From the NCBI RefSeq assembly GCF_003051005.1, contig NZ_QAOW01000001.1:496001-560000 (forward strand): a stretch of DNA of 64,000 nucleotides, written 5' to 3'. The stretch comes from Rhodococcus sp. OK519. GTDB lineage: Bacteria > Actinomycetota > Actinomycetes > Mycobacteriales > Mycobacteriaceae. Shown in pieces: positions 46,091-56,558 of the stretch. The notes under the pieces were generated by a model that saw only the letters and a program-made list of their open reading frames with translations, made no database searches and was not told the origin of the DNA. How positions within the stretch are numbered: position 1 is the first letter of the stretch; each line of letters starts with the position of its first letter. The position numbers were made by a program, and so were the translations under genes.

Positions 46091-46521
46091 GCATCTGGAT
46101 CGGTGATCCGTCTGTCGAGACCGTGAACAGCAAGGGTGTCGACACGCTCAACGAGAATCTCGGCATCGAGCTGACCGAGTTCACCGAGAACTCCCTGAAG
46201 GGCCGGATGCCGGTCGACGAGCGGACCAAGCAGCCCGCCGGAGTGCTGCACGGTGGCGCATCGGTGGCGTTCGCGGAGACGCTCGCGAGCTGGGCGTCGA
46301 TCTTCGCGGTCGACCGCAGCACGTTCCATTGCGTCGGCATGGAAATCAATGCCAACCATGTGCGCCCCGTGAGTTCGGGATGGGTGTACGGCGAGGCGAC
46401 GCCGCTCGCCTTGGGGCGCAAGGCGCACGTGTGGGAGATCAAGATCGTGAACGACGAGGGCAAGCTCGTGTGCGTGTCCCGCTGCACCATGGCGGTGCTG
46501 GAGATGCCGTCGCAGTACTGA
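46087..46521 (+). CDS. PaaI-like hotdog-fold thioesterase
   Basis: This 144-residue thioesterase has the GVLHGGASVAFAET motif, the active-site HGG-x-A pattern of PaaI/YdiI proteins. GTG 46087 overlaps the reductase stop. Such enzymes hydrolyse aryl- or phenylacyl-CoA esters and relieve CoA trapping. Together with the CoA ligase of the divergent operon it suggests that a CoA thioester forms in the pathway. The menaquinone-pathway thioesterase role is an alternative. Confidence 0.88.
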   Translation: MSIWIGDPSVETVNSKGVDTLNENLGIELTEFTENSLKGRMPVDERTKQPAGVLHGGASVAFAETLASWASIFAVDRSTFHCVGMEINANHVRPVSSGWVYGEATPLALGRKAHVWEIKIVNDEGKLVCVSRCTMAVLEMPSQY

Positions 46522-46537
46522 CGACCGACACGTCGGG

Positions 46538-46570
46538 TGCCAGCGCTCAGGTATGCCTTGAGTGCTGGCA
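46538..46570 (+). repeat. Imperfect inverted repeat upstream of the CIRCE element
   Basis: TGCCAGCGCTCA and TGAGTGCTGGCA are inverted with one mismatch around a 9-nt spacer. The right arm overlaps the left half of the CIRCE element, so three GAGTGC/GCACTC-type half-sites stand in a row. Confidence 0.55.
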
Positions 46571-46591
46571 CTCGCATGTATAGAGTGCTAG
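46558..46591 (+). promoter_or_regulatory. CIRCE operator (46565-46591) over the groES promoter
   Basis: CTGGCACTC-N9-GAGTGCTAG at 46565-46591 is the canonical HrcA-binding CIRCE element. TTGAGT (46558) and TATAGA (46579) form a promoter with a 15-bp spacer that the operator overlaps. HrcA repression with heat-shock relief is the expected control of groES-groEL1. hrcA itself is not in the window. Confidence 0.9.
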
Positions 46592-46718
46592 TCGACACTG
46601 AGCGAGTCCCGGCACCCGCGACGACGGGGCGCGTGAAGAGTCACTGTGGTGACTGAATTGATCGTGGTCCGAGGAACAGCCTCGGGCCCAACGAACCCCT
46701 GAAAGTGGAGGGCTCATC

Positions 46719-47021
46719 GTGGCGAGCGTGAACATCAAGCCGCTCGAGGACAAGATCCTCGTCCAGGCCAACGAGGCCGAGACGACGACTGCCTCCGGCC
46801 TCGTCATCCCCGACACGGCGAAGGAGAAGCCCCAGGAGGGCACCGTCGTCGCAGTTGGTCCCGGTCGCTGGGACGAGGATGGCGAGAAGCGCATCCCCCT
46901 GGACGTCCAGGAGGGCGACACCGTCATCTACAGCAAGTACGGCGGAACCGAGATCAAGTACGCCGGCCAGGAGTACCTGATCCTGTCGGCTCGCGACGTT
47001 CTGGCTGTCGTCTCCAAGTAA
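46719..47021 (+). CDS. groES: Co-chaperonin GroES
   Basis: GroES is the 10-kDa lid of the chaperonin, here 100 residues. It starts [13 protein letters not shown] and has the mobile-loop region [13 protein letters not shown]. The chosen start, GTG 46719, follows GTGGAGGG. The leader from the CIRCE promoter is about 125 nt. It is followed by groEL1 after a 115-nt gap that holds a hairpin. Confidence 0.97.
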   Translation: MASVNIKPLEDKILVQANEAETTTASGLVIPDTAKEKPQEGTVVAVGPGRWDEDGEKRIPLDVQEGDTVIYSKYGGTEIKYAGQEYLILSARDVLAVVSK

Positions 47022-47033
47022 GCCTCACGCATC

Positions 47034-47066
47034 CCGCCCCGGAGTTCCGTATCGGACCCGGGGCGG
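47034..47066 (+). other. Stem-loop between groES and groEL1
   Basis: A perfect 9-bp stem CCGCCCCGG/CCGGGGCGG has a 15-nt loop that can itself pair in part (TCCG/CGGA). It could limit readthrough or mark an mRNA processing site that sets the groES:groEL1 ratio. Confidence 0.5.
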
Positions 47067-47115
47067 CGTGCGTTCCGGTGCAACCTGAGAAGTCCGTTTC
47101 GGGACGAAGCCCTGA

Positions 47116-48750
<1,635 letters not shown>

Positions 48751-48765
48751 GTCAGCCGGCACCGC

Positions 48766-48815
48766 CGAAACGCGAAGGCCCCCGGACGTCACCGTCCGGG
48801 GGCCTTCGCGTTTCG
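48766..48815. terminator. Bidirectional terminator between groEL1 and rskA
   Basis: A perfect 23-bp stem with a TCAC loop lies between the convergent groEL1 and rskA genes, 15 bp after groEL1 and 5 bp before the rskA stop. It is one of the strongest hairpins in the window. Confidence 0.92.
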
Positions 48816-48819
48816 AGAA

Positions 48820-49524
48820 TCAGGTGAGGGGAATCGCGGCGAACATCGTTCCCGTCGGGTAGGTGGACCCGCCCGGTGGTTCCACCGTGAAGCCCAACTT
48901 CGTCGCGCCGTCGAGACCCTCGAGCACCGCGGTCGTGGTGGGAGCGACCTGGTCGGGCGCCATCGTGCCCGCCGGTACCGGTTCGGATCCCCGGACTAGC
49001 CACATCTGGTAGACGGTATCGGGCTGGGGCGGGGCGACGCCGTTCATCACGAGCATCGCGGCGTTCGTGTCCTTCGAGTACATCGCCGTCGCGGTGCCGC
49101 CGCCCGGGATCGCCGTCGACGACGACTGCATGTCGGGCGAGTCGAGGATCTGGGCTGTCACCGACGGTGCGGGCGGGGCCTCGGTGACCTGGCGACCGAT
49201 CACGACCCCGCCGACGAGGATCACGATCGCCGCGGCCACCGATGTCATCGCGATCTGCCAGCGGCGCTTGCCGTTTCGGCGCTGAGCGAGTTCGTCGCCG
49301 GACACCTGTCTGAGCAGGTCACGGCGCAGCGACGACGGTGGGGTGACGGCGACGAGCGAACTCGCCGCAGCCATCGTCTCGCGGGCCAGGCGGACCGCCG
49401 TGTCGAATTGTGCGCGGGTGTCGTCGTCGGCGTCGGCCAACTTCGAGTCCAACGCGTGGCGCTCGTCGTCGTCGAGAGCGTGCAGGGCGTACGCGTGCGC
49501 CCACTCGATCAGGTCGTCATCCAT
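48820..49524 (-). CDS. rskA: Anti-sigma-K factor RskA
   Basis: This 234-residue anti-sigma factor has a cytoplasmic helical domain (about 1-95, beginning DDDLIEWAHAYALHAL), one membrane helix (about 95-115) and an extracytoplasmic RskA domain with VYQMWLVRG. It should hold SigK inactive until cleaved by site-1/site-2 proteases. It is 1 bp downstream of sigK in the same operon. Confidence 0.93.
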   Translation of the reverse strand: MDDDLIEWAHAYALHALDDDERHALDSKLADADDDTRAQFDTAVRLARETMAAASSLVAVTPPSSLRRDLLRQVSGDELAQRRNGKRRWQIAMTSVAAAIVILVGGVVIGRQVTEAPPAPSVTAQILDSPDMQSSSTAIPGGGTATAMYSKDTNAAMLVMNGVAPPQPDTVYQMWLVRGSEPVPAGTMAPDQVAPTTTAVLEGLDGATKLGFTVEPPGGSTYPTGTMFAAIPLT

Positions 49525-49525
49525 C

Positions 49526-50191
49526 TCACATCACCCCCAGACATCCTCTGAGTCTTGCCAATCCGTCTCTGATTCGGGTCTTCACGGTGGGAACCGCGAC
49601 TCCCAGTTCGCTCGCGACCTCACGATAGGTTCGGCCACCGTAGTACGCGAGCGTGACGGATTGGCGTTGGATCTGGGTGAGTGCCTCGAGGCAGTCGAGC
49701 ACCGCCTGACGTTCGAAGCGGTGCGCAACCTCCTCCGTCACCTGATCGAATTCGTCCGTGCGGTTGGCGGTCTCGTAGACGATCTCGCGGTCGGTGTGCG
49801 ACTGCTCGGAGCGCACGCGGTCCACGGCCCGACGATGGGCGAGGGTCATCAGCCACGACAGCGGTGATCCGCGATCGGGATCGAATGTGCCTGCCGACTT
49901 CCACACCTGGAGGTAGACCTCCTGTGTCGTCTCCTCCGAGAAGCCCGGGTCGCGGAGCACTCGCAGGACGAGTCCGTACACGCGCGGGCCGGTGCGATCG
50001 TAGAAGGTGGCGAATGCAGCCGCGTCGCCGCGCGCGGTTCGTGTCAGAAGCCCACGCAACTCGTCGGACTCGGCGCGCCGGGCGGCGACCAGTCGGGAGT
50101 TGTCCGCAGGGCACGACTCATCGCCACCGGGGGATCCGGCCGAACTCACACGTGCTCGCTCGGGTGCATAGAGGACAACCGTAGCGTCCAT
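49526..50191 (-). CDS. sigK: ECF sigma factor SigK
   Basis: This 221-residue ECF sigma factor has region 2 (AFATFYDRTGPRVYGLVLRVL ... QEVYLQVWK), the WLMTLAHRRAVDRVR segment, and the region 4 helix-turn-helix (GGRTYREVASELGVAVPTVKTRIRDGL, listed here by its ends). The ATG at 50191 follows GGGAGGATCC. It lies 39 bp after the Mpt83-like lipoprotein gene and 1 bp before rskA. The upstream promoter has SigK-type boxes, so autoregulation is likely. Confidence 0.94.
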   Translation of the reverse strand: MDATVVLYAPERARVSSAGSPGGDESCPADNSRLVAARRAESDELRGLLTRTARGDAAAFATFYDRTGPRVYGLVLRVLRDPGFSEETTQEVYLQVWKSAGTFDPDRGSPLSWLMTLAHRRAVDRVRSEQSHTDREIVYETANRTDEFDQVTEEVAHRFERQAVLDCLEALTQIQRQSVTLAYYGGRTYREVASELGVAVPTVKTRIRDGLARLRGCLGVM

Positions 50192-50230
50192 CGGCCGGAT
50201 CCTCCCGGATTGGGGTGATTGACGTGCGTA

Positions 50231-50899
50231 CTACTGCGGCATGAGGACCGAGTCGATCAGGTAGACCGTGGCATTCGCGGTCTGCACGCCGCCGCACACC
50301 ACGCCGGCCTGATCGACCTTCAGGTTGTCGCCCGAGCCCGTCACCGTGACGTCGGCCCCCTCGACCGTCGTGTGTGTGCCGTCGACCTCGCTGGGCGGCA
50401 ACTGTCCGGGAACCACGTGGTACGTCAGGATCTTCGTGAGCAGCGCGTCGTCGGTCTTCAACTGCTCGACGGTGGCGGGGTCGAGTTTCGCGAACGCCGC
50501 ATCGGTGGGGGCGAACACGGTGAACTGGCCGCCGTTGAGGGTGTCGACGAGATTCACGTCCGGATTCAGCTGGCCGGACACCGCGGCGGTGAGCGTCGTG
50601 AGCATCGGATTGTTCGACGCGGCGACCGCGACCGGGTCCTGCGCCATGCCCGAGACCGAGCCGGGGCCGTCGGGGACCGTGGCCGCGTACTCGGCGCAAC
50701 CCGGACCCACAAGGTTGCCGGCAGGGGCGGCCGAGCCGGAGGTCATCATGCCCGACTCGCTCGGCATCGACGAGGACATCGACGGCGTCGACGACGTCGT
50801 GCTGTTCGACGAGTCGTCGGAAGAGCAGCCGACCACTCCGAGCAACGCGATCGAGGCGGTAGCGGCGCCGACGAGGACGCGGGACGTCTTGGTGTTCAT
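50231..50899 (-). CDS. Fasciclin-domain lipoprotein, Mpt83/Mpt70-like
   Basis: This 222-residue exported lipoprotein has a signal peptide ending in GVVGC, a Ser/Met-rich linker, then one FAS1 domain (about 85-220) with the H1 and H2 boxes [17 protein letters not shown] and [11 protein letters not shown]. It is the homologue of mycobacterial MPT83/MPT70, major SigK targets. It starts the lipoprotein-sigK-rskA operon. The function of these adhesion-like proteins is not settled. Confidence 0.92.
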   Translation of the reverse strand: MNTKTSRVLVGAATASIALLGVVGCSSDDSSNSTTSSTPSMSSSMPSESGMMTSGSAAPAGNLVGPGCAEYAATVPDGPGSVSGMAQDPVAVAASNNPMLTTLTAAVSGQLNPDVNLVDTLNGGQFTVFAPTDAAFAKLDPATVEQLKTDDALLTKILTYHVVPGQLPPSEVDGTHTTVEGADVTVTGSGDNLKVDQAGVVCGGVQTANATVYLIDSVLMPQ

Positions 50900-50943
50900 G
50901 GGATTGCCTTCCTGCGGGGTGTTCCGTGCACTGTCGATAAGTG

Positions 50944-50970
50944 CTTCGGAGCGGTGCGGCAGGAGGATGG
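50944..50970 (-). promoter_or_regulatory. SigK-type promoter of the lipoprotein-sigK-rskA operon
   Basis: On the minus strand CCATCC (50965-50970) is followed after 16 bp by CGAAG (50944-50948). Mycobacterial SigK promoters have, as I recall, CCATCC and CGAAT at 16-17 bp. The site lies 45 bp before the lipoprotein ATG. Confidence 0.7.
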
Positions 50971-50993
50971 GTCGTAATTCCCCGGACGCGACA

Positions 50994-51028
50994 CAGCCCG
51001 GGGACCGCGTGATGCGGTCCCCGGGCTG
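50994..51028 (-). terminator. Terminator after whiB3
   Basis: A perfect 15-bp stem CAGCCCGGGGACCGC with a 5-nt loop lies 14 bp past the whiB3 stop and separates it from the SigK-type promoter. Confidence 0.88.
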
Positions 51029-51041
51029 CGCGGTACTCGGA

Positions 51042-51332
51042 TCAGGCGATGCGTCGCCGTGACTGGCGGTTCAGGATCTCGCGCTCGGCCTCCGACATCC
51101 CGCCCCAGATGCCGTACGGCTCGCACACTGCCAGTGCGTGGTTCCGGCACTGCGCGAGGACCGGGCAGCGCCGGCACATTTCCTTCGCGTGGCTCTCCCT
51201 CTGAGCCCGGGCGCGTCCACGTTCCCCGTCCGGGTGGAAGAACACCGCGGAGTCGACGCCTCGACACAGCCCCCGCATCTGCCAATCCCAGATGTCGGCA
51301 TTGGGGCCGGGTAGGTGGTTTGGAACAGGCAT
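51042..51332 (-). CDS. whiB3: WhiB3 iron-sulfur redox regulator
   Basis: This 96-residue WhiB protein has four cluster cysteines in RGLCRG, MCRRCP and AQCRNH, and the G-I/V-W-G-G motif (YGIWGGM). It ends in a basic RRRIA tail for DNA contact. Its N-terminus ([11 protein letters not shown]) closely resembles M. tuberculosis WhiB3, a redox and lipid-synthesis regulator that binds primary sigma factor. ATG 51332 follows AGAGGAG; the longer frame to 51449 is leader. Confidence 0.95.
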   Translation of the reverse strand: MPVPNHLPGPNADIWDWQMRGLCRGVDSAVFFHPDGERGRARAQRESHAKEMCRRCPVLAQCRNHALAVCEPYGIWGGMSEAEREILNRQSRRRIA

Positions 51333-51815
51333 CAGTACTCCTCTGTCAGCAGGCTCGCGGTGAAGCTGCGAGCGGCCCGCCACCCCCCGGGTGGACGAGA
51401 CCAATGAATCGGTCATGCCCAGCAACCGTAAAGGTGTCGACGAAATCACGTCAACACTTTCAGCCAGTGGCGATTTCCATATCTTCGGAGCGAAGAATTA
51501 ACGCTCTGGACATTTACATCCGTGACGGCGTGTGATTACGTCCTGGTTGGGGGTGCGACGGCGTTCCCGCACGTTGCCGTGCGTGTCACCTGAACGGTCG
51601 TCCTGAATCTTCTCGCTCACCGGGTTACTCCCGGGTATTGTTCGGCCATTCTCGTTAACCGCGCCGCCACATATTCTTCAAAATTGAAGTAGGCCACTCC
51701 GGGCAAACTGGGATCGTGGTGCAGGAATGGTGTTTAACGGTCGTCCAGTTGGAGAATTGTCAACTTTTTTGCGGGCGCTCACGAGTAGCGATCGAGGCAG
51801 TGGGAAGATCGCCGG
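51333..51815. other. Long AT-richer intergenic region upstream of whiB3
   Basis: This 483-bp gap is the only one above 300 bp. It contains the whiB3 promoter (51425-51454, minus strand) and a 6-bp inverted repeat CTTCAA-AA-TTGAAG (51676-51689). A TTGTCA box at 51757 is a weak candidate -35 for the downstream plus-strand gene. No convincing protein or RNA gene was seen. Confidence 0.5.
51425..51454 (-). promoter_or_regulatory. Predicted promoter of whiB3
   Basis: On the minus strand TTGACG (51449-51454) and TACGGT (51425-51430) are 18 bp apart. The predicted leader to the whiB3 ATG is about 85 nt. Confidence 0.55.
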
Positions 51816-52610
51816 ATGCTGCTCGACGTCGCCTTCGGGTCCACGCCCGGCCTCACTCCACTGCCCGACACGGCCGATCCGACGGGACGCTGGTTGCGTG
51901 CGGTCGCACTCGGTGGGCAGGGCCGGTACGCCCAGGCGCGGGCAGTGCTCGAGGACATACAGCGCACGCCGGGCATCGATCGCGCGCTGGCGTCGTCGGC
52001 GGCGAGCACGCGCGCCTCGCTGCTGCGACAACTCGGCCGCCATGCGGTCGCTGCCGGACACGACGGCGCCGCACTGGCGCTCGTCGGAACCGGTGACCCC
52101 GGCGGCCTCCGGTGGCACGAGGCTCGCTGCGACGCGCTGACAGGTCTCGCGGCCGACGCCCTGGGGTGCGGCAGGCTCGCGCTCGGTGAACGGCTACTCC
52201 AGCGGTGCGCCGGCTATCTGGCCGATGTGGGCGACGAGGGCGCCCTGTGGCGCCAGCACGTTCGTCTGGACTGGGTGAGCGCCGAGATCGCGCTGGCGTC
52301 CGGGGACTTCGTGACCGCGACGAGGCACACCGATGCGGCCGTCGCGCGGTCCGCGGACAGCCCGTCTGTGCGCCATCGCATCAAGTCGGCGCTGCTGTCG
52401 GCGGCCGCTGCGACCGGTCTGGCGACACCCGATCGCGCGATCGAGACGGCCGAGGGAGTGCTCGCAGAAAGTGGCACCCACGGATTGCTACCGCTCCGAT
52501 GGGCGGCGGCGATGCTGCTCGACGGTGTCCGGCCGGATCCGGCAGTGCGGGTGGTGCGCGACGAGTGCGCGGCAGAGATCGCCCGCCGCGGCGGGCGGTT
52601 CGCGAATTGA
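51816..52610 (+). CDS. Conserved hypothetical TPR-like protein, Rv3415c-like
   Basis: This 264-residue alanine-rich protein consists of helical pairs resembling tetratricopeptide repeats (GRYAQARAVLEDIQR, LALGERLLQRCAGYL). It has no signal peptide or catalytic motif. It lies between whiB3 and sigD, the place of Rv3415c, so the order whiB3/this gene/sigD is conserved. A scaffold or interaction role is likely by fold. No partner is evident. Confidence 0.75.
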   Translation: MLLDVAFGSTPGLTPLPDTADPTGRWLRAVALGGQGRYAQARAVLEDIQRTPGIDRALASSAASTRASLLRQLGRHAVAAGHDGAALALVGTGDPGGLRWHEARCDALTGLAADALGCGRLALGERLLQRCAGYLADVGDEGALWRQHVRLDWVSAEIALASGDFVTATRHTDAAVARSADSPSVRHRIKSALLSAAAATGLATPDRAIETAEGVLAESGTHGLLPLRWAAAMLLDGVRPDPAVRVVRDECAAEIARRGGRFAN

Positions 52611-52633
52611 CTGTCGGATATTGCGACGATGCG

Positions 52634-52661
52634 TTGTCCGGTCGGGCTCTGTCGTTAGAGT
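52634..52661 (+). promoter_or_regulatory. Possible promoter of sigD-rsdA
   Basis: TTGTCC (52634-52639) and TAGAGT (52656-52661) are 16 bp apart, about 78 bp before the sigD ATG. Confidence 0.35.
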
Positions 52662-52739
52662 GACAGATGTTCCGCTGTGAGGTGGAAGCACACCCGGCTG
52701 GGGGGACGTGCCACTGTAACGCCAGGATTCGCTCTGACG

Positions 52740-53318
52740 ATGTCTAACACGGGTGAGGAGTTGAACTCCGCAGTCGCCGCTGCCGCGCAAGGTGACCGGA
52801 GCGCTCTGTCCCAGGTCCTGGCCAGTATTCGCCCATTGGTCGTGCGGTATTGCCGGGCCCGGGTGGGCGCTGCCGAACGCGGTCAGCTGTCTGCGGACGA
52901 CGTGGCACAAGAGGTGTGCCTCGCGGTGATGACGGCATTGCCCCGGTATCAAGACCAGGGCCGGCCGTTCATGGCGTTCGTCTACGGAATCGCTGCGCAC
53001 AAGGTTGCCGACGCACACCGAAACGCCGCGCGTAACAAATCCGATCCTGTTGCTGAAGTACCAGATGTCGTATCCGCGGATGACAGCCCCGAAGAACGGG
53101 CTCTCAGCTCGGAGACGAGCCGACAGGTGAACGCACTGCTGCAAACGCTTCCCGAGAAGCACCGCGAGATCCTCGTCCTCCGGCTCGTCGTCGGACTGTC
53201 CGCCGAGGAGACGGCGGCGGCAGTCGGTAGTACTGCCGGTGCGGTGCGCGTGGCTCAACACCGGGCTCTCGCGAAGTTGAAGAAGGAAGTGACGAAAGCA
53301 GGTGAGAGACATGGCTAG
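52740..53318 (+). CDS. sigD: ECF sigma factor SigD
   Basis: This 192-residue ECF sigma factor has region 2 (SIRPLVVRYCRARVG, DDVAQEVCLAVM, FMAFVYGIAAHKVADAHR) and region 4 (LPEKHREILVLRLVVGLSAEE, AVRVAQHRALAKLK). ATG 52740 is chosen. The gene overlaps the anti-sigma factor gene, and the arrangement matches Rv3414c-Rv3413c. SigD in mycobacteria controls envelope and stationary-phase genes; that role is inferred here. Confidence 0.94.
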   Translation: MSNTGEELNSAVAAAAQGDRSALSQVLASIRPLVVRYCRARVGAAERGQLSADDVAQEVCLAVMTALPRYQDQGRPFMAFVYGIAAHKVADAHRNAARNKSDPVAEVPDVVSADDSPEERALSSETSRQVNALLQTLPEKHREILVLRLVVGLSAEETAAAVGSTAGAVRVAQHRALAKLKKEVTKAGERHG

Positions 53319-54282
53319 GGGAAACAGTGGCGAGCCGGGCGACCCCCACGCTGATCTCGCCGGAAACGGCATGCCGATCGATGTCGGTGCGGTGCGTCGC
53401 GACGACGCCCTGATCGACGCGATCTCCAGCGATGGGCCCGTTGCGACGGACAGCCCGGAGGAGTATCAGATCGCGGCACTTCTCTCGAACTGGCGCGCAG
53501 AGATCCTCGCGCAGCCGATGCCGGCCGAACCGGACCTCGACGACATCGTCGCGCGAGTCCAGGCCGAACTCGGCGCCCGGGAAGCTCTGGTCACCCGCAC
53601 TCGCTCGGGTCGCAGCCACCTGCGTCTGCTCCGGCCGATCGCTGCCGCCGCGGCCGTCGTCGCGATCGCGATGGGCGGCATGACGATCTTCTCGTACAAC
53701 GCCGAGCCCGGCGATCCGCTGTGGGGCGTCAAACAGGTCGTCTTCACCGAGCGCGCCGCGTCGACCGTCGCCAAGATCGACACCACGTCCAGCCTCGAGG
53801 AAGCCGAACGGCTCATCGCCTCCGGTGACGCTGCCGGTGCGAAGGCCAAGCTCGACTCCGCGGGCGCCCGCGCCAGCGCGGTCAACGAGGCCGGGACCCG
53901 GGACGAGCTCAACGTGTGGCGTGAGCGACTGCTCACCGAGTTGGACAAGTCCGTGCCGCCGCTGGTGCCGCTCGTTCCGGCTGTGCCGATCCTGCCGCCG
54001 GGTACCGCCGTCGATTCCTCGACGCCCGGCTCGGGGCAGCAGATGTCGTCGATGTCGTCGCCGCAGTCCACTCCGAATCCTGGTGTGATGGGTTCGATCC
54101 CGGGCAGCTCGACCGCACCGTCGTCGTCGGCAGCGGCATCCACCACGCCCACCCCGTCGGAGACCTCGTCGTCCGGCACGCCCTCACCGACCCCGACCAC
54201 GACGACGCCACCCGTGACGTCGACCACGAAGGCGTCGAGCGGCTCTCTGGGCGGGCAGCCGCCACTCACGCCCTCCCCCTGA
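53311..54282 (+). CDS. rsdA: Anti-sigma-D factor RsdA
   Basis: This 323-residue membrane anti-sigma factor has a cytoplasmic N-terminal region that should bind SigD (DDALIDAISSDG, then YQIAALLSNWRAEI), one membrane helix (about 110-130) and an extracytoplasmic domain. It ends in a Ser/Thr/Pro-rich tail of about 90 residues. ATG 53311 overlaps the sigD stop by 8 bp; GTG 53302 is an alternative start. Regulated proteolysis is the known release route for the mycobacterial homologue. Confidence 0.9.
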   Translation: MARGNSGEPGDPHADLAGNGMPIDVGAVRRDDALIDAISSDGPVATDSPEEYQIAALLSNWRAEILAQPMPAEPDLDDIVARVQAELGAREALVTRTRSGRSHLRLLRPIAAAAAVVAIAMGGMTIFSYNAEPGDPLWGVKQVVFTERAASTVAKIDTTSSLEEAERLIASGDAAGAKAKLDSAGARASAVNEAGTRDELNVWRERLLTELDKSVPPLVPLVPAVPILPPGTAVDSSTPGSGQQMSSMSSPQSTPNPGVMGSIPGSSTAPSSSAAASTTPTPSETSSSGTPSPTPTTTTPPVTSTTKASSGSLGGQPPLTPSP

Positions 54283-54288
54283 CACGAA

Positions 54289-54334
54289 CGACGACTACGG
54301 CCCGGCAAGTTTCCTTGCCGGGCCGTAGTCGTCG
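54289..54334. terminator. Bidirectional terminator after rsdA
   Basis: A perfect 21-bp stem (CGACGACTACGGCCCGGCAAG and complement, with a TTTC loop) lies 6 bp past the rsdA stop. It also serves the convergent DUF5319 gene. Confidence 0.92.
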
Positions 54335-54358
54335 GTGAAGTTGTCGGCGGGCCGCAAT

Positions 54359-54417
54359 ATCGAACCCAGAGATCGAATTCAGAGATCGAACCCAGAGATC
54401 GAATTCAGAGATCGAAG
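54359..54417. repeat. 13-bp tandem repeat at the 3' end of the DUF5319 gene
   Basis: The unit ATCGAA(CC/TT)CAGAG occurs four times in direct tandem (54359-54410) plus a partial fifth copy. CC and TT versions alternate, so the true period is 26 bp. The last units overlap the DUF5319 stop codon (54405), so the repeat arose by duplication of the gene's final codons. Confidence 0.85.
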
Positions 54418-54809
54418 CTGTCGCCGTGGAGTGCGTCGTTCATCGACGCGTCCGCATAGCCGCGGCAGTAGTCCCACGTGACGTACGCATCCGGGGACGG
54501 ATCGTAGGCCGGCTCGTGCGGACGGACCGTGCCGTCGACGAGCAGCTGGAGAAGATTCGCGCGCAGCATGTCCCAGTCGTGGTAATGGTCCTGCTGGCAG
54601 TCGTCGCAGCACACCACGAGTCCGCGGATTCCGCGATGGCCCAGGAGGGCCTCGTACACCGCGAGATCCGCAAGGTCTTCCTCCACTGCGAGACGCTCGT
54701 GGGGGTCGAGCGGCTGACCCGGCTCGATCGCATCGAGCGCAGCGGACGGGTCGGCGGGGTCACCAGCGAAGGGGTCCGGGGGAAGGCCGGGAGGCAGTTG
54801 ATCGCGCAC
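54405..54809 (-). CDS. DUF5319-family conserved protein, Rv3412-like
   Basis: This 134-residue acidic protein of the actinobacterial DUF5319 family sits where Rv3412 does. A cysteine/histidine group, CCDDC followed by DHYHDW (about residues 67-79), could bind a metal. The function is unknown. GTG 54809 is the start. The 3' end lies in a 13-bp tandem repeat. It is divergent from guaB. Confidence 0.82.
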   Translation of the reverse strand: MRDQLPPGLPPDPFAGDPADPSAALDAIEPGQPLDPHERLAVEEDLADLAVYEALLGHRGIRGLVVCCDDCQQDHYHDWDMLRANLLQLLVDGTVRPHEPAYDPSPDAYVTWDYCRGYADASMNDALHGDSFDL

Positions 54810-54901
54810 AACACCACGGTACGCAGGTCAGTCCGGTCTGCGCTAGCTGATAGCGGCCCGGTGAGTCGCCGAGAGGGCTCGGGCGCCGCCCCGAACAAGT
54901 C

Positions 54902-56528
<1,627 letters not shown>

Positions 56529-56558
56529 GCACACCTAACAATCGAGAAAGGGGCGCGC

